A stretch of 37,523 bases of DNA from a virus, in IMG/VR virus record IMGVR_UViG_3300027777_000073, positions 1-37,523 of that record; one strand, 5' to 3'. A model generated the notes under the pieces. The model was not told the origin of the DNA, did no database searches, and saw only the letters and a program-made list of their open reading frames with translations. Shown piece by piece: positions 1-7,241 of the stretch; within the stretch, counting starts at the first letter, position 1, and each line of letters opens with the position of its first letter. A program made the position numbers and the translations under genes.

Positions 1-99
1 CTTCTCAAGTCGTGACTTAGCCTTCTCGTAACGGGTAGGCTTCTTTTCGGAAGCCGACTCCGACTTGTCTTCTGAAGATTGCGTTGTTAAAGAACTTTT
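1..99. repeat. Exact 99-bp terminal repeat, copy 1 (copy 2 at 37091-37189)
   Basis: The first 99 bases match 37091-37189 exactly; base 100 is the first mismatch. Homology continues to the right end of the window with many substitutions and small indels. Length 99 is a common de Bruijn k-mer size, so the exact part may simply be the graph node where two alleles part. Confidence 0.95.
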
Positions 100-324
100 G
101 GCTTCCTCGGATTTCTCCTTGGTAGCTGAAACCTCATCCGAGGCTTCTGTTTGTTTTTCGGCTTCATCTGCAGTCGCGGGTGTCTGCTCGTTATCTCCGC
201 TTGAATTTACCTCTGTTTCCGTTTCAACTTCTGGCTCATCCTTGGGGATTGTTTCCAATCCTGCATCGGCTGCTGCCGCAAGTTTCAACATATCCAGTTC
301 AGTAACTTCCATTGAATCTGCCAT
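1..324 (-). CDS. Scaffold-like protein, N-terminal part, allele A (3' end off window)
   Basis: An open frame starts at the ATG at 324-322 and runs off the left edge after 108 codons. The product is very acidic and rich in E, K, S and T, and starts MADSMEVTEL. Its last third (EKKPTRYEKAKSRLEK) is identical to the protein at 36458-37429, and the rest is clearly homologous but diverged. A ribosome binding site (AAAGGG) lies before the ATG. The neighbour upstream is the 107-aa gene at 372-695, the same order as at the right end. I therefore read it as a second allele of the scaffold-like gene, brought in because the contig wraps round a circular map. A true partial tandem duplication is the alternative. 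Confidence 0.8.
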   Translation of the reverse strand, partial: MADSMEVTELDMLKLAAAADAGLETIPKDEPEVETETEVNSSGDNEQTPATADEAEKQTEASDEVSATKEKSEEAKSSLTTQSSEDKSESASEKKPTRYEKAKSRLEK

Positions 325-346
325 TTGACCCTTTCTTACACTTGTC

Positions 347-365
347 GGCAGGGAGTCATTCTGCC
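347..365 (-). promoter_or_regulatory. Leader hairpin upstream of scaffold-like gene, allele A
   Basis: GGCAG (347-351) pairs with CTGCC (361-365) around a 9-base loop. It lies between the 107-aa gene stop and the scaffold start. The equivalent hairpin at 37452-37470 has a compensatory change in the middle pair and an identical loop, which supports a real RNA structure. Confidence 0.55.
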
Positions 366-371
366 TAAAGG

Positions 372-695
372 TTAGTTGGCTATTGTGTCATCCGATCCGT
401 CCTCATAGCCAAGAACGGCGGAGTTAAGTTTTTGGGTTGCGAGCGATTCTAAGGTCGCTACACAACCACGAAATCCTTTAGCATACCCACAAGCGTCCGC
501 AAGTGCTTCTGATTTCTTCATCACAGCAGATCCGTTTTGACGCAGGGTTAGGTTAAGCAAAATCAGACTAAGGCGTTTGCCAGTTGGAGTTGACAAGAAG
601 CCAGTCCACGCTTTTTCGTCTTCATCCTCCCATTTGGGTTCATTCACCCATTCTTGGTCGCGCATAAATGCCAATGCTGCTTTTAGTTTTCTCAT
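372..695 (-). CDS. Hypothetical protein, 107 aa, head-gene cluster
   Basis: I do not recognise this protein. It begins MRKLKAALAF, has a W/E/D-rich stretch near residues 15-32, and ends in an acidic tail (GYEDGSDDTIAN). The start overlaps the stop of the methyltransferase gene in an ATGA arrangement, so the two are probably translationally coupled. The last codons of a diverged allele of the same gene are seen at 37477-37523 (ending GYGDGSDEPVAD), so the reading frame is under selection. It sits between portal/methyltransferase and scaffold, where small head-assembly or DNA-packaging accessory proteins are common; that role is inference only. Confidence 0.8.
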   Translation of the reverse strand: MRKLKAALAFMRDQEWVNEPKWEDEDEKAWTGFLSTPTGKRLSLILLNLTLRQNGSAVMKKSEALADACGYAKGFRGCVATLESLATQKLNSAVLGYEDGSDDTIAN

Positions 696-1222
696 AGCTT
701 TATTGCCCAGGAATCTCCTTGGAATAGCGTATAGTCCTTTTGTCCTATCTCCTCAAGTAAAGCCTTCTTTACCGACTCCCAACTCCAATCGTGGCCAGAC
801 ATAATCCCGCCTTCTTTTAGTTTGGATCGCCAGCCTTTTAAATCTGCCAGCACGCCTTCGTAGCGGTGATCTCCGTCAATATAAACCAGGTCTAGCTCTC
901 CATCTTTTAAGAATTGAAGTGCATCTAGGCTTTTACCTATGCTATATAGAACATTTCCAAGTGGACTTGTACGTTCTTGAAATGCCTCAAAGACAAACTT
1001 CATTGGGCATTGCTGACTAGCCCTATCGTTAATATCGTAGCCGTTCAGCCAAGGATCAACCGCCAGCACCTCTTTGAAATATTTAGCAATAACCACCGTA
1101 CCTTCCCCGCTGTAAGAACCGATCTCAACCGCCTTGCCAGTCGCACCTTGTTTGTTCGCCCATTCACACAGTTTTGCCAAGCCTTCCGCTTGGAAGGCAT
1201 CCCGCATTACTGGTACTTTCAA
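692..1222 (-). CDS. Class I SAM-dependent methyltransferase, small (Methyltransf_24-like)
   Basis: The 176-aa protein has a Rossmann methyltransferase layout. Motif I is VEIGSYSGEG (residues 32-41). An acidic residue ends the next strand (AVDPW, D56), and LVYIDGDHRYE (about 112-122) and a GHDW segment (143-146) match the pattern of small methyltransferases acting on sugars or other small molecules. No target-recognition domain is seen, so DNA is an unlikely substrate. The start overlaps the portal stop and its stop overlaps the next gene. Its place in the head-packaging operon is unusual. It could modify a virion protein, a glycan or a small molecule; the substrate cannot be read from the sequence. 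Confidence 0.8.
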   Translation of the reverse strand: MKVPVMRDAFQAEGLAKLCEWANKQGATGKAVEIGSYSGEGTVVIAKYFKEVLAVDPWLNGYDINDRASQQCPMKFVFEAFQERTSPLGNVLYSIGKSLDALQFLKDGELDLVYIDGDHRYEGVLADLKGWRSKLKEGGIMSGHDWSWESVKKALLEEIGQKDYTLFQGDSWAIKL

Positions 1223-3099
1223 CCAGCCATCGGTGCTGGTGCTTGGCCTTGCATTACTTCTTGAGGCAATTGTTGCCCCTGCTGTTGCATCTGAGCCTTA
1301 CCTGCATCACGAAGCTGTTTCTGGATAGCGCGGGATGTGTTTGGGTCAACCTGTTCCAAGGCTGCCAAGTGCTGTTGTAAGTGTGCCATCAGAACTTGCA
1401 TTGCGCTCTGATCGACCTGCTGTTGCCGCTGTTGAGCCGCTTGGTTAAATGCGAACAGAACGGATATATGCGCTTTGTGATCGTCGCTAGGCTTGATGGC
1501 GACTGGGAATCCAGTTGCAAGCATAGTCGCGATTTCAGTCGCTTGATCTTCAGCTTGATCGCCAGAGGCTGCGTTCGGATCTTGGAAGAGTCTGCGGACC
1601 AGCGAGGGATCGTCTTGTTCAAGGACTGACTTTACCAATTCGCCTTGGTTAACGAAAGGATTATTTTGGAACATTTGCATCCGAGCTACAGACTTCTGCA
1701 ACGCAAACTGGCGGTTGATAAAGTCAAGTCCACCCTTCGGCTCAATGGAATACTCATCGTGGATACCATCTGGAGGCATCGAGCCTGTCTCTTCCGCATA
1801 GCGATACATCAAGTCTTTCTTGTTGTACTGCGTGTAAAGCGACCAACACTGTTTGAATAGATGGGCTAAACCCATTCGGAACATCCGATTGCGCAAATCT
1901 CCAGAGGCTGCTGCCTGCGACTGCAACGCTTGAATCTCGGTGGCAGTCTTGCGATCCGACACCTGGAACTGCGAGCCAGCACCAAAATCTGGATTGCCCA
2001 TACGTTGCTCGGAAAGTAGACGTTCTTCGAGCATCAGTTTCTGAAAGTCAAATGGAGGCTGGCTAAACTGAACTGGCTTTAAGCCCTGTGGCAGAATCTG
2101 CCCAGGCTGCATCTTCAAGTTCGATGTGTTTAGCGAGATAGGATTCTGTGCTTCGAAAACTGGGCGGTTGGCAAGCTCCACATAGTCAGAGAGACTATTT
2201 TTTAATTTATTGAGGAGGTTCTCATTCGGGAGGAGGATCTCGGCCACACCTCGTGGACTGTACCAACCGCCACCAGTAACTTCATAGGGGAAATCTACGA
2301 AAGGTGGTTCACCGTGACGATACGGCAAAGTGAACGGCTTGCGAACATCTTCAGTTACGACAAGCGGACTATACGTCTCGACCTTCCATCCGTCTTCAGA
2401 AGGCGTGTACATTTCCCAAAGAATGATGCGATCATTTTCAGCTTCTTGAGTAATTCCCTCGCGTCGATAAATCTCGTCTTGAATCTCACTTCGTAAGCCC
2501 ACCGATTTGGAGGGTTTACCCGAAATGGTTTTAATGAAGTCGTCGTCCTGCTTGTAAAGCGGATTTGCCTTATAGGAATCGACGCTTGTCGATACGATGT
2601 GTACGATGAAATCTGCATCTTTGAACTCCTTTGTGTACGCTGGAACAATGATGTGGAAAGGGTCAATAGCTTCAAAGTCAATACGCTTCTTGTCTTCGTT
2701 CCAAACAATTTTTGCAACGCCTCGTCCGTATAGGAGGATATTGTCAATTACGGAAACAATCTCTTTCTGAAAGTTGGTTCGTTCGCGCATGTTGTAATCA
2801 AACCAACGCTCGGCAGAAACGGTAAGAGGAGTCAACTGCTGGCGCATCGGTACAAAGCTGGAAAGAATGTCGTTACCAATTGCGCTGTTGACGAAGCTGG
2901 GTTTCAGCTTTTCAATCGCTGTGTCAATTAACTGAACGTGCAAGTCGGCGGCTGTAGGCCAAGGCTTTACCTTACGGCGAACGCCAAAATAACGGGCTTG
3001 ATAGAATAAACGCTGGCGATTTTCCCAAGTCTCGCGCTGATTGAGCGAGTCAATAATGCGAGAGTAATATTCTGTTCTACGGCTATCTTTGGCGTTCAT
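1219..3099 (-). CDS. Portal protein (podovirus type)
   Basis: The 626-aa protein has the size and composition of podovirus portals. It has an N-terminal region beginning MNAKDSRRTEYYSRII, a mixed alpha/beta core with conserved-looking segments (LLYGRGVAKIVW, DPFHIIVPA), a proline/glycine-rich central part, and a Q/A-rich helical C-terminus ending QGQAPAPMAG. Portals form the dodecameric ring at one capsid vertex through which the terminase drives DNA. It lies downstream of both terminase genes and upstream of scaffold and capsid, as expected. There is no catalytic motif to test; the assignment rests on size, position and overall resemblance. The start overlaps the end of the spanin-like lipoprotein gene. 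Confidence 0.85.
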   Translation of the reverse strand: MNAKDSRRTEYYSRIIDSLNQRETWENRQRLFYQARYFGVRRKVKPWPTAADLHVQLIDTAIEKLKPSFVNSAIGNDILSSFVPMRQQLTPLTVSAERWFDYNMRERTNFQKEIVSVIDNILLYGRGVAKIVWNEDKKRIDFEAIDPFHIIVPAYTKEFKDADFIVHIVSTSVDSYKANPLYKQDDDFIKTISGKPSKSVGLRSEIQDEIYRREGITQEAENDRIILWEMYTPSEDGWKVETYSPLVVTEDVRKPFTLPYRHGEPPFVDFPYEVTGGGWYSPRGVAEILLPNENLLNKLKNSLSDYVELANRPVFEAQNPISLNTSNLKMQPGQILPQGLKPVQFSQPPFDFQKLMLEERLLSEQRMGNPDFGAGSQFQVSDRKTATEIQALQSQAAASGDLRNRMFRMGLAHLFKQCWSLYTQYNKKDLMYRYAEETGSMPPDGIHDEYSIEPKGGLDFINRQFALQKSVARMQMFQNNPFVNQGELVKSVLEQDDPSLVRRLFQDPNAASGDQAEDQATEIATMLATGFPVAIKPSDDHKAHISVLFAFNQAAQQRQQQVDQSAMQVLMAHLQQHLAALEQVDPNTSRAIQKQLRDAGKAQMQQQGQQLPQEVMQGQAPAPMAG

Positions 3100-3308
3100 T
3101 TGTTTCGCTCCACTTTAAGTTCGTATGATAGATCGTTGACTGCGTTTAATGCTTTCCTAGCCCATTCACGAGTGCCTGGTGTGCCACGACGAATTTCAGT
3201 ATAGGTAGGATCTTTCATCAGTTCTTCAACTATCCCTGTCGTGTGTGTTACTGGTGTCGTTGTTGCGCAACCACCAAGACTCACCACGCAGATCACGCTC
3301 AATAGCAT
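3096..3308 (-). CDS. Rz1-like outer-membrane lipoprotein (o-spanin candidate)
   Basis: From the ATG at 3308 the 70-aa product is a short hydrophobic leader ending in a lipobox (VSLGGC, Cys at residue 14), then a small polar domain. A GTG at 3329 in the same frame would give a 21-residue leader. The 5' part overlaps the 3' part of the Rz-like gene (3226-3414) in a different frame, which is the classical architecture of Rz/Rz1 spanin genes. Spanins join inner and outer membranes at the last lysis step in Gram-negative hosts. The exact start is uncertain. The order with a holin just upstream supports the role. Confidence 0.65.
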   Translation of the reverse strand: MLLSVICVVSLGGCATTTPVTHTTGIVEELMKDPTYTEIRRGTPGTREWARKALNAVNDLSYELKVERNK

Positions 3309-3414
3309 TGCGGTTATGCTTCCACTCACCTTCGATGTTCTGTACTCGCTTCTCTTTCCAATTCGGAATGAGGCGAAACACGGCTGCGATGATCTCAAGG
3401 ATTGCACGCAGCAC
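3226..3414 (-). CDS. Rz-like inner-membrane protein (i-spanin candidate)
   Basis: A 62-aa frame begins with GTG at 3414-3412. It has an N-terminal hydrophobic segment (AILEIIAAVFRLIP) followed by a charged, helical, periplasm-type region (NWKEKRVQNIEGEWKHNRN). This is the type II topology of Rz i-spanins, though 62 aa is short for the family. The gene starts 7 bases after the holin stop and overlaps the lipoprotein gene in another frame. I favour a compact spanin pair. The weak points are the GTG start and the lack of a clear Shine-Dalgarno. Confidence 0.55.
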   Translation of the reverse strand: MLRAILEIIAAVFRLIPNWKEKRVQNIEGEWKHNRNAIERDLRGESWWLRNNDTSNTHDRDS

Positions 3415-3421
3415 AAATAAA

Positions 3422-3592
3422 TTATTTAATATTCAGACCGACTGTCTTGAGGAAGTTTACAATCTTTTCCAAGAACGTATCATCCGCTGGGGTCGGTGTG
3501 AGTTTAACAATGATGCGAGCTGCGAGAACGATGCCACCAACAGCGGCTACGATCTCTTGCCAATTTGAAGTAATCCAATTCCATATGTTCAT
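3422..3592 (-). CDS. Holin-like small membrane protein
   Basis: This 56-aa protein starts with ATG at 3592. It has an N-terminal aromatic stretch (MNIWNWITSNW), one hydrophobic segment (EIVAAVGGIVLAARIIV), then the phrase KLTPTPADD and an amphipathic C-terminal helix. Short phage proteins with one membrane span followed by LTPTP-D-D are commonly annotated as holins. Holins open the inner membrane at a set time to let the muramidase out or to depolarise the cell. It is followed at once by the Rz-like and Rz1-like genes, making a lysis cassette placed between terminase and portal. The muramidase is far away at 20733-21470. Confidence 0.65.
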   Translation of the reverse strand: MNIWNWITSNWQEIVAAVGGIVLAARIIVKLTPTPADDTFLEKIVNFLKTVGLNIK

Positions 3593-3595
3593 AGT

Positions 3596-4210
3596 TTATT
3601 TCTCCATGTCCTGTTTGTTTGCTTCTCGAATCATTCTATCACGTTGAAGCGCGTTTACAAAGAATGATTCGGGAATAGTGTTTCCAGCAGAAATTGACGT
3701 ATTTGCAGAAACAATTGCTCCAGGTCTATCACCAGAAGACAATTGACTCCAGAACTTTTCCCAAGCTGGAGATTGTTCCTTGCTTAACTTTGATGATAAC
3801 TCTTCGCCAAAACCTGGGTTGCTTGAGTAATAATCTTTAATTTGTTTTGCAAAACCAGAATCTTTATTTTCTTCTGATGTCACCTCATCAAGATAATCTC
3901 GAATGCTCGGAACTTGTGCTCTCTTGCCACTTGGGTCTTCCATTGTTCGGAATCCTTGCGTTGGAGCATTTTCAACTGGTGGCTTTATTTGCTCAAGCAC
4001 ATCATTCCTTGGTACTGGTTCAGCCCTACGGATAGGCTCTTCAACTGGCGTGGCTCGCCTGATAACATTGGCAGTCATCGCATCCTTGCGTTGGTCTTGA
4101 GACATTAGTGAATAAATGTCTTTTGGGTACGCAGTAAGTGGAGTTACAGGCCGCATTTCTGCTGCTGCAACTGCCTTCTTGTTTGCTAATGTACCTCGCT
4201 CGTTAGCCAT
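3596..4210 (-). CDS. Hypothetical protein, 204 aa, between terminase and holin
   Basis: I do not recognise this protein. It starts MANERGTLAN, has a basic/proline-rich first half (RRATPVEEP, RRAEPVPRND repeated phrase near residues 51-67) and a polar, probably disordered middle. The C-terminal half is more structured (FAKQIKDYYSSNPGFGEEL, PAWEKFWSQL). There is no signal peptide or membrane span. It starts 6 bases downstream of the large terminase stop and ends 3 bases before the holin start, so it is in the same transcript. A packaging or head-completion accessory role is possible but not shown. Confidence 0.75.
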   Translation of the reverse strand: MANERGTLANKKAVAAAEMRPVTPLTAYPKDIYSLMSQDQRKDAMTANVIRRATPVEEPIRRAEPVPRNDVLEQIKPPVENAPTQGFRTMEDPSGKRAQVPSIRDYLDEVTSEENKDSGFAKQIKDYYSSNPGFGEELSSKLSKEQSPAWEKFWSQLSSGDRPGAIVSANTSISAGNTIPESFFVNALQRDRMIREANKQDMEK

Positions 4211-4216
4211 GAAAAA

Positions 4217-5644
4217 CTATCCTCCTGGGTCAAATCCAGCCATGACAGGGTCGTGTGCCACCATCATTTCCTGAAGTGACTTCCAAGTTGGACGCTCTAT
4301 CTGAAATGTCAAGTCAAGACCGCTATTTGACGTACTCAAGCATAATGCTAGGGCATCGGCTCTATCTGGCGAGGCTATGCCTCTGGCTCGCATTGAGTCC
4401 TTGGACTCTACGCCCAGCTTGCCCTTGCTGTTAGTAATGGTACGCCTGCAAGTTAGTTGGGCAGTCAAGTCCTCGTCGTCTTCGGGTAGGATGATTTCTG
4501 CATCCTCAATCTTCTTGGCCATGTTGTACCACATCTCGGCTGATCTGTTGGTATAGGCATTGTTGTCGTAAGCCGTACCACCAAAGTTTACCCTATTGAC
4601 AGTCCATCCAGACTCAGCCAAGGCATCGCACATAACCATCCCCATCCCGCTTGCGTCAGCGTAAATGTTGTTGGCTTCCAACCCAGCCTTCTTAAACTCG
4701 ACTATAAACCTGCCTACCGCTGCCATCGTGTCTTTCTCGCGCCATGCAATCATAGGCAGGATCTTGTTGCCGTCACTTATGCAGATCACGTTTTGATCGC
4801 CACCAGCCGCAAAGTCCACGCCTGCTGTTCTTACACCTGGCCTAAATCTTGGTGGTGCGTTGTAGCAGTTCTGTAGCTGGTTTAGGTTGATGACTAAACT
4901 CTCCGCACCTATGTCAACAAACTCGCCATAGATCATGGATCGGGTTAGTGGATGTTTCTCGCCGTAACGCTGGGTTATTTCGTCAATCTGCTTCTGCGTT
5001 ATGTGTGGGCAGTCAAACGCTGTGACTGCGTGCTTTGACCACATATTTGCTTCCTTGGTGAACGCTCGATAGAACGCACCACTAGTCCCGCCTGGGCTGG
5101 ATGCGATTAGCAGCCTAGTTGGTTGACATCGGCTGATAGCCTCGAACAGCGGGTCGGCTACGGTCTTGGCTTCGTCTACCACCATCAGCAATGGATGGTA
5201 TTCGTGGTCTTCTGCGTGCCAGCCTTCAGCACGCCCAGGATCGGTCGCTGAGTAGCCTATAATGCGTGATGTGTTGCCATTGGGGTGGAGGTAGCGGATC
5301 TCGCCAGATGTCACTTCCCACGCACCCCCAAGTTTGGCAATGTGATTGCGCAGGCTAGGCCAAAGCTGGCTTTCGACTTGACGGAAAACGCCCGCCGTAG
5401 TTACAGCGATTGAGCGCGGGTAAACTAGCGCGTGCCATATCAGAATTGCCGAAATGACGGTGCTAGTCTTGCCAGAGCCGTTGGCTGCACGCAGGGCTAC
5501 GCGACAGTCCTTAGCCTCTAAATCACGCAGTACCTTGCGTTGCCAGTCATAAAGATTGATGCCAAGTACGTTAGATGCGAATGCGGCTGGTTTAGAGAGG
5601 TCTAGCAGAATCTCTTCTTGGCTACGCTTTGGAGGCTTTGGCAT
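4217..5644 (-). CDS. terL: Terminase large subunit (packaging ATPase-nuclease)
   Basis: The 475-aa protein has the two-domain layout of TerL. In the ATPase domain, YDWQ (32-35) is the adenine-motif region. AANGSGKTS (53-61) is the Walker A motif. LLMVVDEAK (152-160) is Walker B, with catalytic D157/E158. IASSPGGTSG is the coupling motif. In the C-terminal RNase H-like nuclease domain, acidic residues lie in GVDFAAGGDQN, IYADASGMG and RADALALCLS. It cuts concatemeric DNA and pumps it through the portal. The small terminase gene lies just upstream and the portal is downstream in the same operon. Length is normal and there are no frameshifts. Confidence 0.97.
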   Translation of the reverse strand: MPKPPKRSQEEILLDLSKPAAFASNVLGINLYDWQRKVLRDLEAKDCRVALRAANGSGKTSTVISAILIWHALVYPRSIAVTTAGVFRQVESQLWPSLRNHIAKLGGAWEVTSGEIRYLHPNGNTSRIIGYSATDPGRAEGWHAEDHEYHPLLMVVDEAKTVADPLFEAISRCQPTRLLIASSPGGTSGAFYRAFTKEANMWSKHAVTAFDCPHITQKQIDEITQRYGEKHPLTRSMIYGEFVDIGAESLVINLNQLQNCYNAPPRFRPGVRTAGVDFAAGGDQNVICISDGNKILPMIAWREKDTMAAVGRFIVEFKKAGLEANNIYADASGMGMVMCDALAESGWTVNRVNFGGTAYDNNAYTNRSAEMWYNMAKKIEDAEIILPEDDEDLTAQLTCRRTITNSKGKLGVESKDSMRARGIASPDRADALALCLSTSNSGLDLTFQIERPTWKSLQEMMVAHDPVMAGFDPGG

Positions 5645-5688
5645 TGGTAATGTTTAAGACCTCTTTTTGTTTTGAGCCAGAATAATTT

Positions 5689-5735
5689 GGGGGGGTTTAT
5701 GCGTATTAAATGGGGGCTGGGGGAGTGGTAGGGGG
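5689..5735 (+). other. G-tract cluster at the terS 3' end (possible G-quadruplex)
   Basis: Four plus-strand G-runs lie at 5689-5695 (7 G), 5712-5716, 5719-5723 and 5731-5735, with loops of 16, 2 and 7 bases. The last three lie in the end of the small terminase gene, where they encode a P/T-rich tail. Homopolymers of this length are also prone to sequencing error. Confidence 0.45.
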
Positions 5736-6335
5736 CGTGGTGGTGTACTTGGCCAAGCTCTCTTTCCTTGGTTTGCGTCTTCTCATTGCTATATGCTTTG
5801 TCCTTCCAGAAACTTTTTGCGTTGGAGTGACAATGGTTTGTGTGCCATCTGTCGCACAATAAGTATTGTATTTAATTGCAGGAATAGGATTAACTGAAAC
5901 TGCCTTTGTATCAATAACTTGTGTCTTTTTTCTGCCAGCAATCCCAGCTAAAAGTGAGGCTAGGTTGGAGCTTATTCCGTGAGTGTGTTCTTGCGTAACT
6001 GACAGCCTAGCACTGGGTTGTGCGTGATTATAGATTCGCTCGGCCATCCACGCTTTTGCTTGCCACGATTTTGCACCAGCTAACTCTATGTCACGAAGGA
6101 GAGACAACTCGTGTTTTTTTCTGGCTGTCTCCACTCTACGAGCGAAATCTGGCTTTCTTTGCGACCAAGTGCGGATAGTGGAAGGATTCACGCCGACCAA
6201 TGCTCCCGCTTTTTCCAAAGTGAAACCAGATCCACACGCCGAGATTATTTCCTCGGCAATCTTCTCGGTAAATACTTCACGACCATTCTTGGCCTTTTCG
6301 ATAGGTGCAGTGGAGTCCGCTGCCGATTCATCCAT
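5706..6335 (-). CDS. Terminase small subunit-like, DNA-binding
   Basis: I chose the ATG at 6335 (MDESAADS; a TTG six bases upstream is also open), giving 209 aa. Residues about 18-85 resemble the N-terminal helix-turn-helix of small terminases (FTLEKAGALVGVNPSTIRTW). This is followed by a long helical segment (KPDFARRVETARKKHELSLLRDIE) and a WQAKAWMAERIYN motif common in HTH-type TerS proteins. TerS recognises the packaging site and loads TerL. The C-terminus is basic then P/T-rich (TTTPPTTPPAP) and falls in a G-rich tract whose length could be misassembled. It is the first gene of the leftward packaging operon, next to the divergent early promoter. Confidence 0.8.
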   Translation of the reverse strand: MDESAADSTAPIEKAKNGREVFTEKIAEEIISACGSGFTLEKAGALVGVNPSTIRTWSQRKPDFARRVETARKKHELSLLRDIELAGAKSWQAKAWMAERIYNHAQPSARLSVTQEHTHGISSNLASLLAGIAGRKKTQVIDTKAVSVNPIPAIKYNTYCATDGTQTIVTPTQKVSGRTKHIAMRRRKPRKESLAKYTTTPPTTPPAPI

Positions 6336-6372
6336 CTGCAAAAATTACCATATCCCAGGCAGAAAAAAAGTG

Positions 6373-6401
6373 TTGACCTAATAGGCAAGCAGATATAGTA
6401 T
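6373..6401 (+). promoter_or_regulatory. Sigma70-like promoter for the rightward early operon
   Basis: TTGACC at 6373-6378 matches the -35 consensus at 5 of 6 bases. A 17-base spacer leads to TAGTAT at 6396-6401, a 4 of 6 match to -10. Transcription would start near 6408 and read a roughly 57-base leader into the gene at 6465. It lies in the divergent gap between the small terminase start and the plus-strand operon, and fits recognition by host RNA polymerase. Confidence 0.6.
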
Positions 6402-6464
6402 GCATTTTATCGAGGGAGATCCGATAGGAACTTCCGAGGTAAAAAGAAAAGAAAGGAAACACAA

Positions 6465-6650
6465 ATGAAAAAACTAGAAGTTATGGATATAGGCGGTGAT
6501 GTTGGTTTCGTTCACAATGGCATCTTCATTGAAAACCCATTTATATCCGAGTGCGGAAGGTTTGATGTAGATCCGTTGAAACACTATGGATTGACGCTCA
6601 AAAAGATTATTGAGATATTTGGCAAGGATTACGAAAGGCTATTGAGCTAA
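6465..6650 (+). CDS. Hypothetical protein, 61 aa, first gene of early operon
   Basis: I do not recognise it. The product starts MKKLEVMDIGGDVGF and is a small mixed-charge soluble protein ending KIIEIFGKDYERLLS. A ribosome binding site (AAAGGA) sits 7 bases before the ATG in a purine-rich leader that recurs before two other genes of this operon. It is the first gene behind the predicted promoter at 6373-6401. Small proteins made first in infection often act on host functions, but nothing in the sequence shows a target. Confidence 0.65.
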   Translation: MKKLEVMDIGGDVGFVHNGIFIENPFISECGRFDVDPLKHYGLTLKKIIEIFGKDYERLLS

Positions 6651-6655
6651 AGCGA

Positions 6656-6696
6656 TCAGACCCCGAACACATCCGCAAGGGTGTGTTTCGGTCTGG
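6656..6696 (+). terminator. Long stem-loop with GCAA tetraloop after the 61-aa gene
   Basis: A near-continuous stem of about 15 pairs, with G-T wobbles, one mismatch and one bulge, closes on a GCAA (GNRA-type) loop at 6675-6678. It starts 6 bases after the stop codon. There is no T-run downstream, so it looks more like an mRNA processing or stability element, or a weak attenuator, than a classical terminator. Confidence 0.45.
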
Positions 6697-6744
6697 CCGA
6701 TAGGCTGGAACAAAAGAAACCAAAAAGAAAGGAAACGACACAAT

Positions 6745-7113
6745 ATGACAACAGCAGAACCAAAAAAGAAGAATGACAATGGCCTTGCCGATATGGTCAA
6801 GAACATTGCCCAAACGATTGAGTGTGGAGAATACGAAACAGAATCCGAGGAGGGTTGCAACGCATACGATTATCTATCTAGTGCGTTGGATTTTCAATGG
6901 ATCGTGCAAAACGATCTCACCTTTATTGGTGCGAGGATTCTTGTGGCGTTCGGAGGTCCGAATATTTGGATTGATACAGATAAAAAGAAGGTGGAGGGAT
7001 ATTGGTGGGGCGATTATGCTTGCGCCGATTATTCCGAGGACTCGCTGGGCTTGCAAGAATGCGTTGAGGAGTTGTATCAATCGAGACTCGATGAGGCAAA
7101 GAGAAGGAAATGA
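6745..7113 (+). CDS. Hypothetical protein, 122 aa, early operon
   Basis: I do not recognise it. It starts MTTAEPKKKN and has a polar N-terminus, a central segment with many aromatic and acidic residues (YWWGDYACADYSED), and a C-terminal helix ending DEAKRRK. A ribosome binding site (AAAGGA) lies 11 bases before the ATG in the recurrent purine-rich leader. Its stop codon overlaps the ATG of the next gene (ATGA at 7110-7113). No membrane span or signal peptide is seen. Confidence 0.7.
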   Translation: MTTAEPKKKNDNGLADMVKNIAQTIECGEYETESEEGCNAYDYLSSALDFQWIVQNDLTFIGARILVAFGGPNIWIDTDKKKVEGYWWGDYACADYSEDSLGLQECVEELYQSRLDEAKRRK

Positions 7114-7241
7114 TTTGCTTCTCAATCTACTCACGGAACGGCTCATTCGTCTGCCGTTTTATGGAACGCAGCAAAGCTGAAATGTGGAGGATGTTCCACG
7201 GCATCCAAGATTATGTAATCAGAAAAGAGGTATGGCGATGA
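7110..7241 (+). CDS. Hypothetical protein, 43 aa, early operon
   Basis: The 43-aa frame (MICFSIYSRNGSFVCRFMER and on to EVWR) overlaps the preceding stop and the following start by ATGA at both ends. This is strong evidence for translational coupling within a compact operon. It has two cysteines and a basic, aromatic composition. The function is unknown. Confidence 0.5.
   Translation: MICFSIYSRNGSFVCRFMERSKAEMWRMFHGIQDYVIRKEVWR

Noticed and set aside
1-324. True tandem duplication of the scaffold gene
   Set aside because: Possible, but gene order on both sides is the same and the map closes to a circle; two alleles at the ends of a circular assembly explain it more simply.
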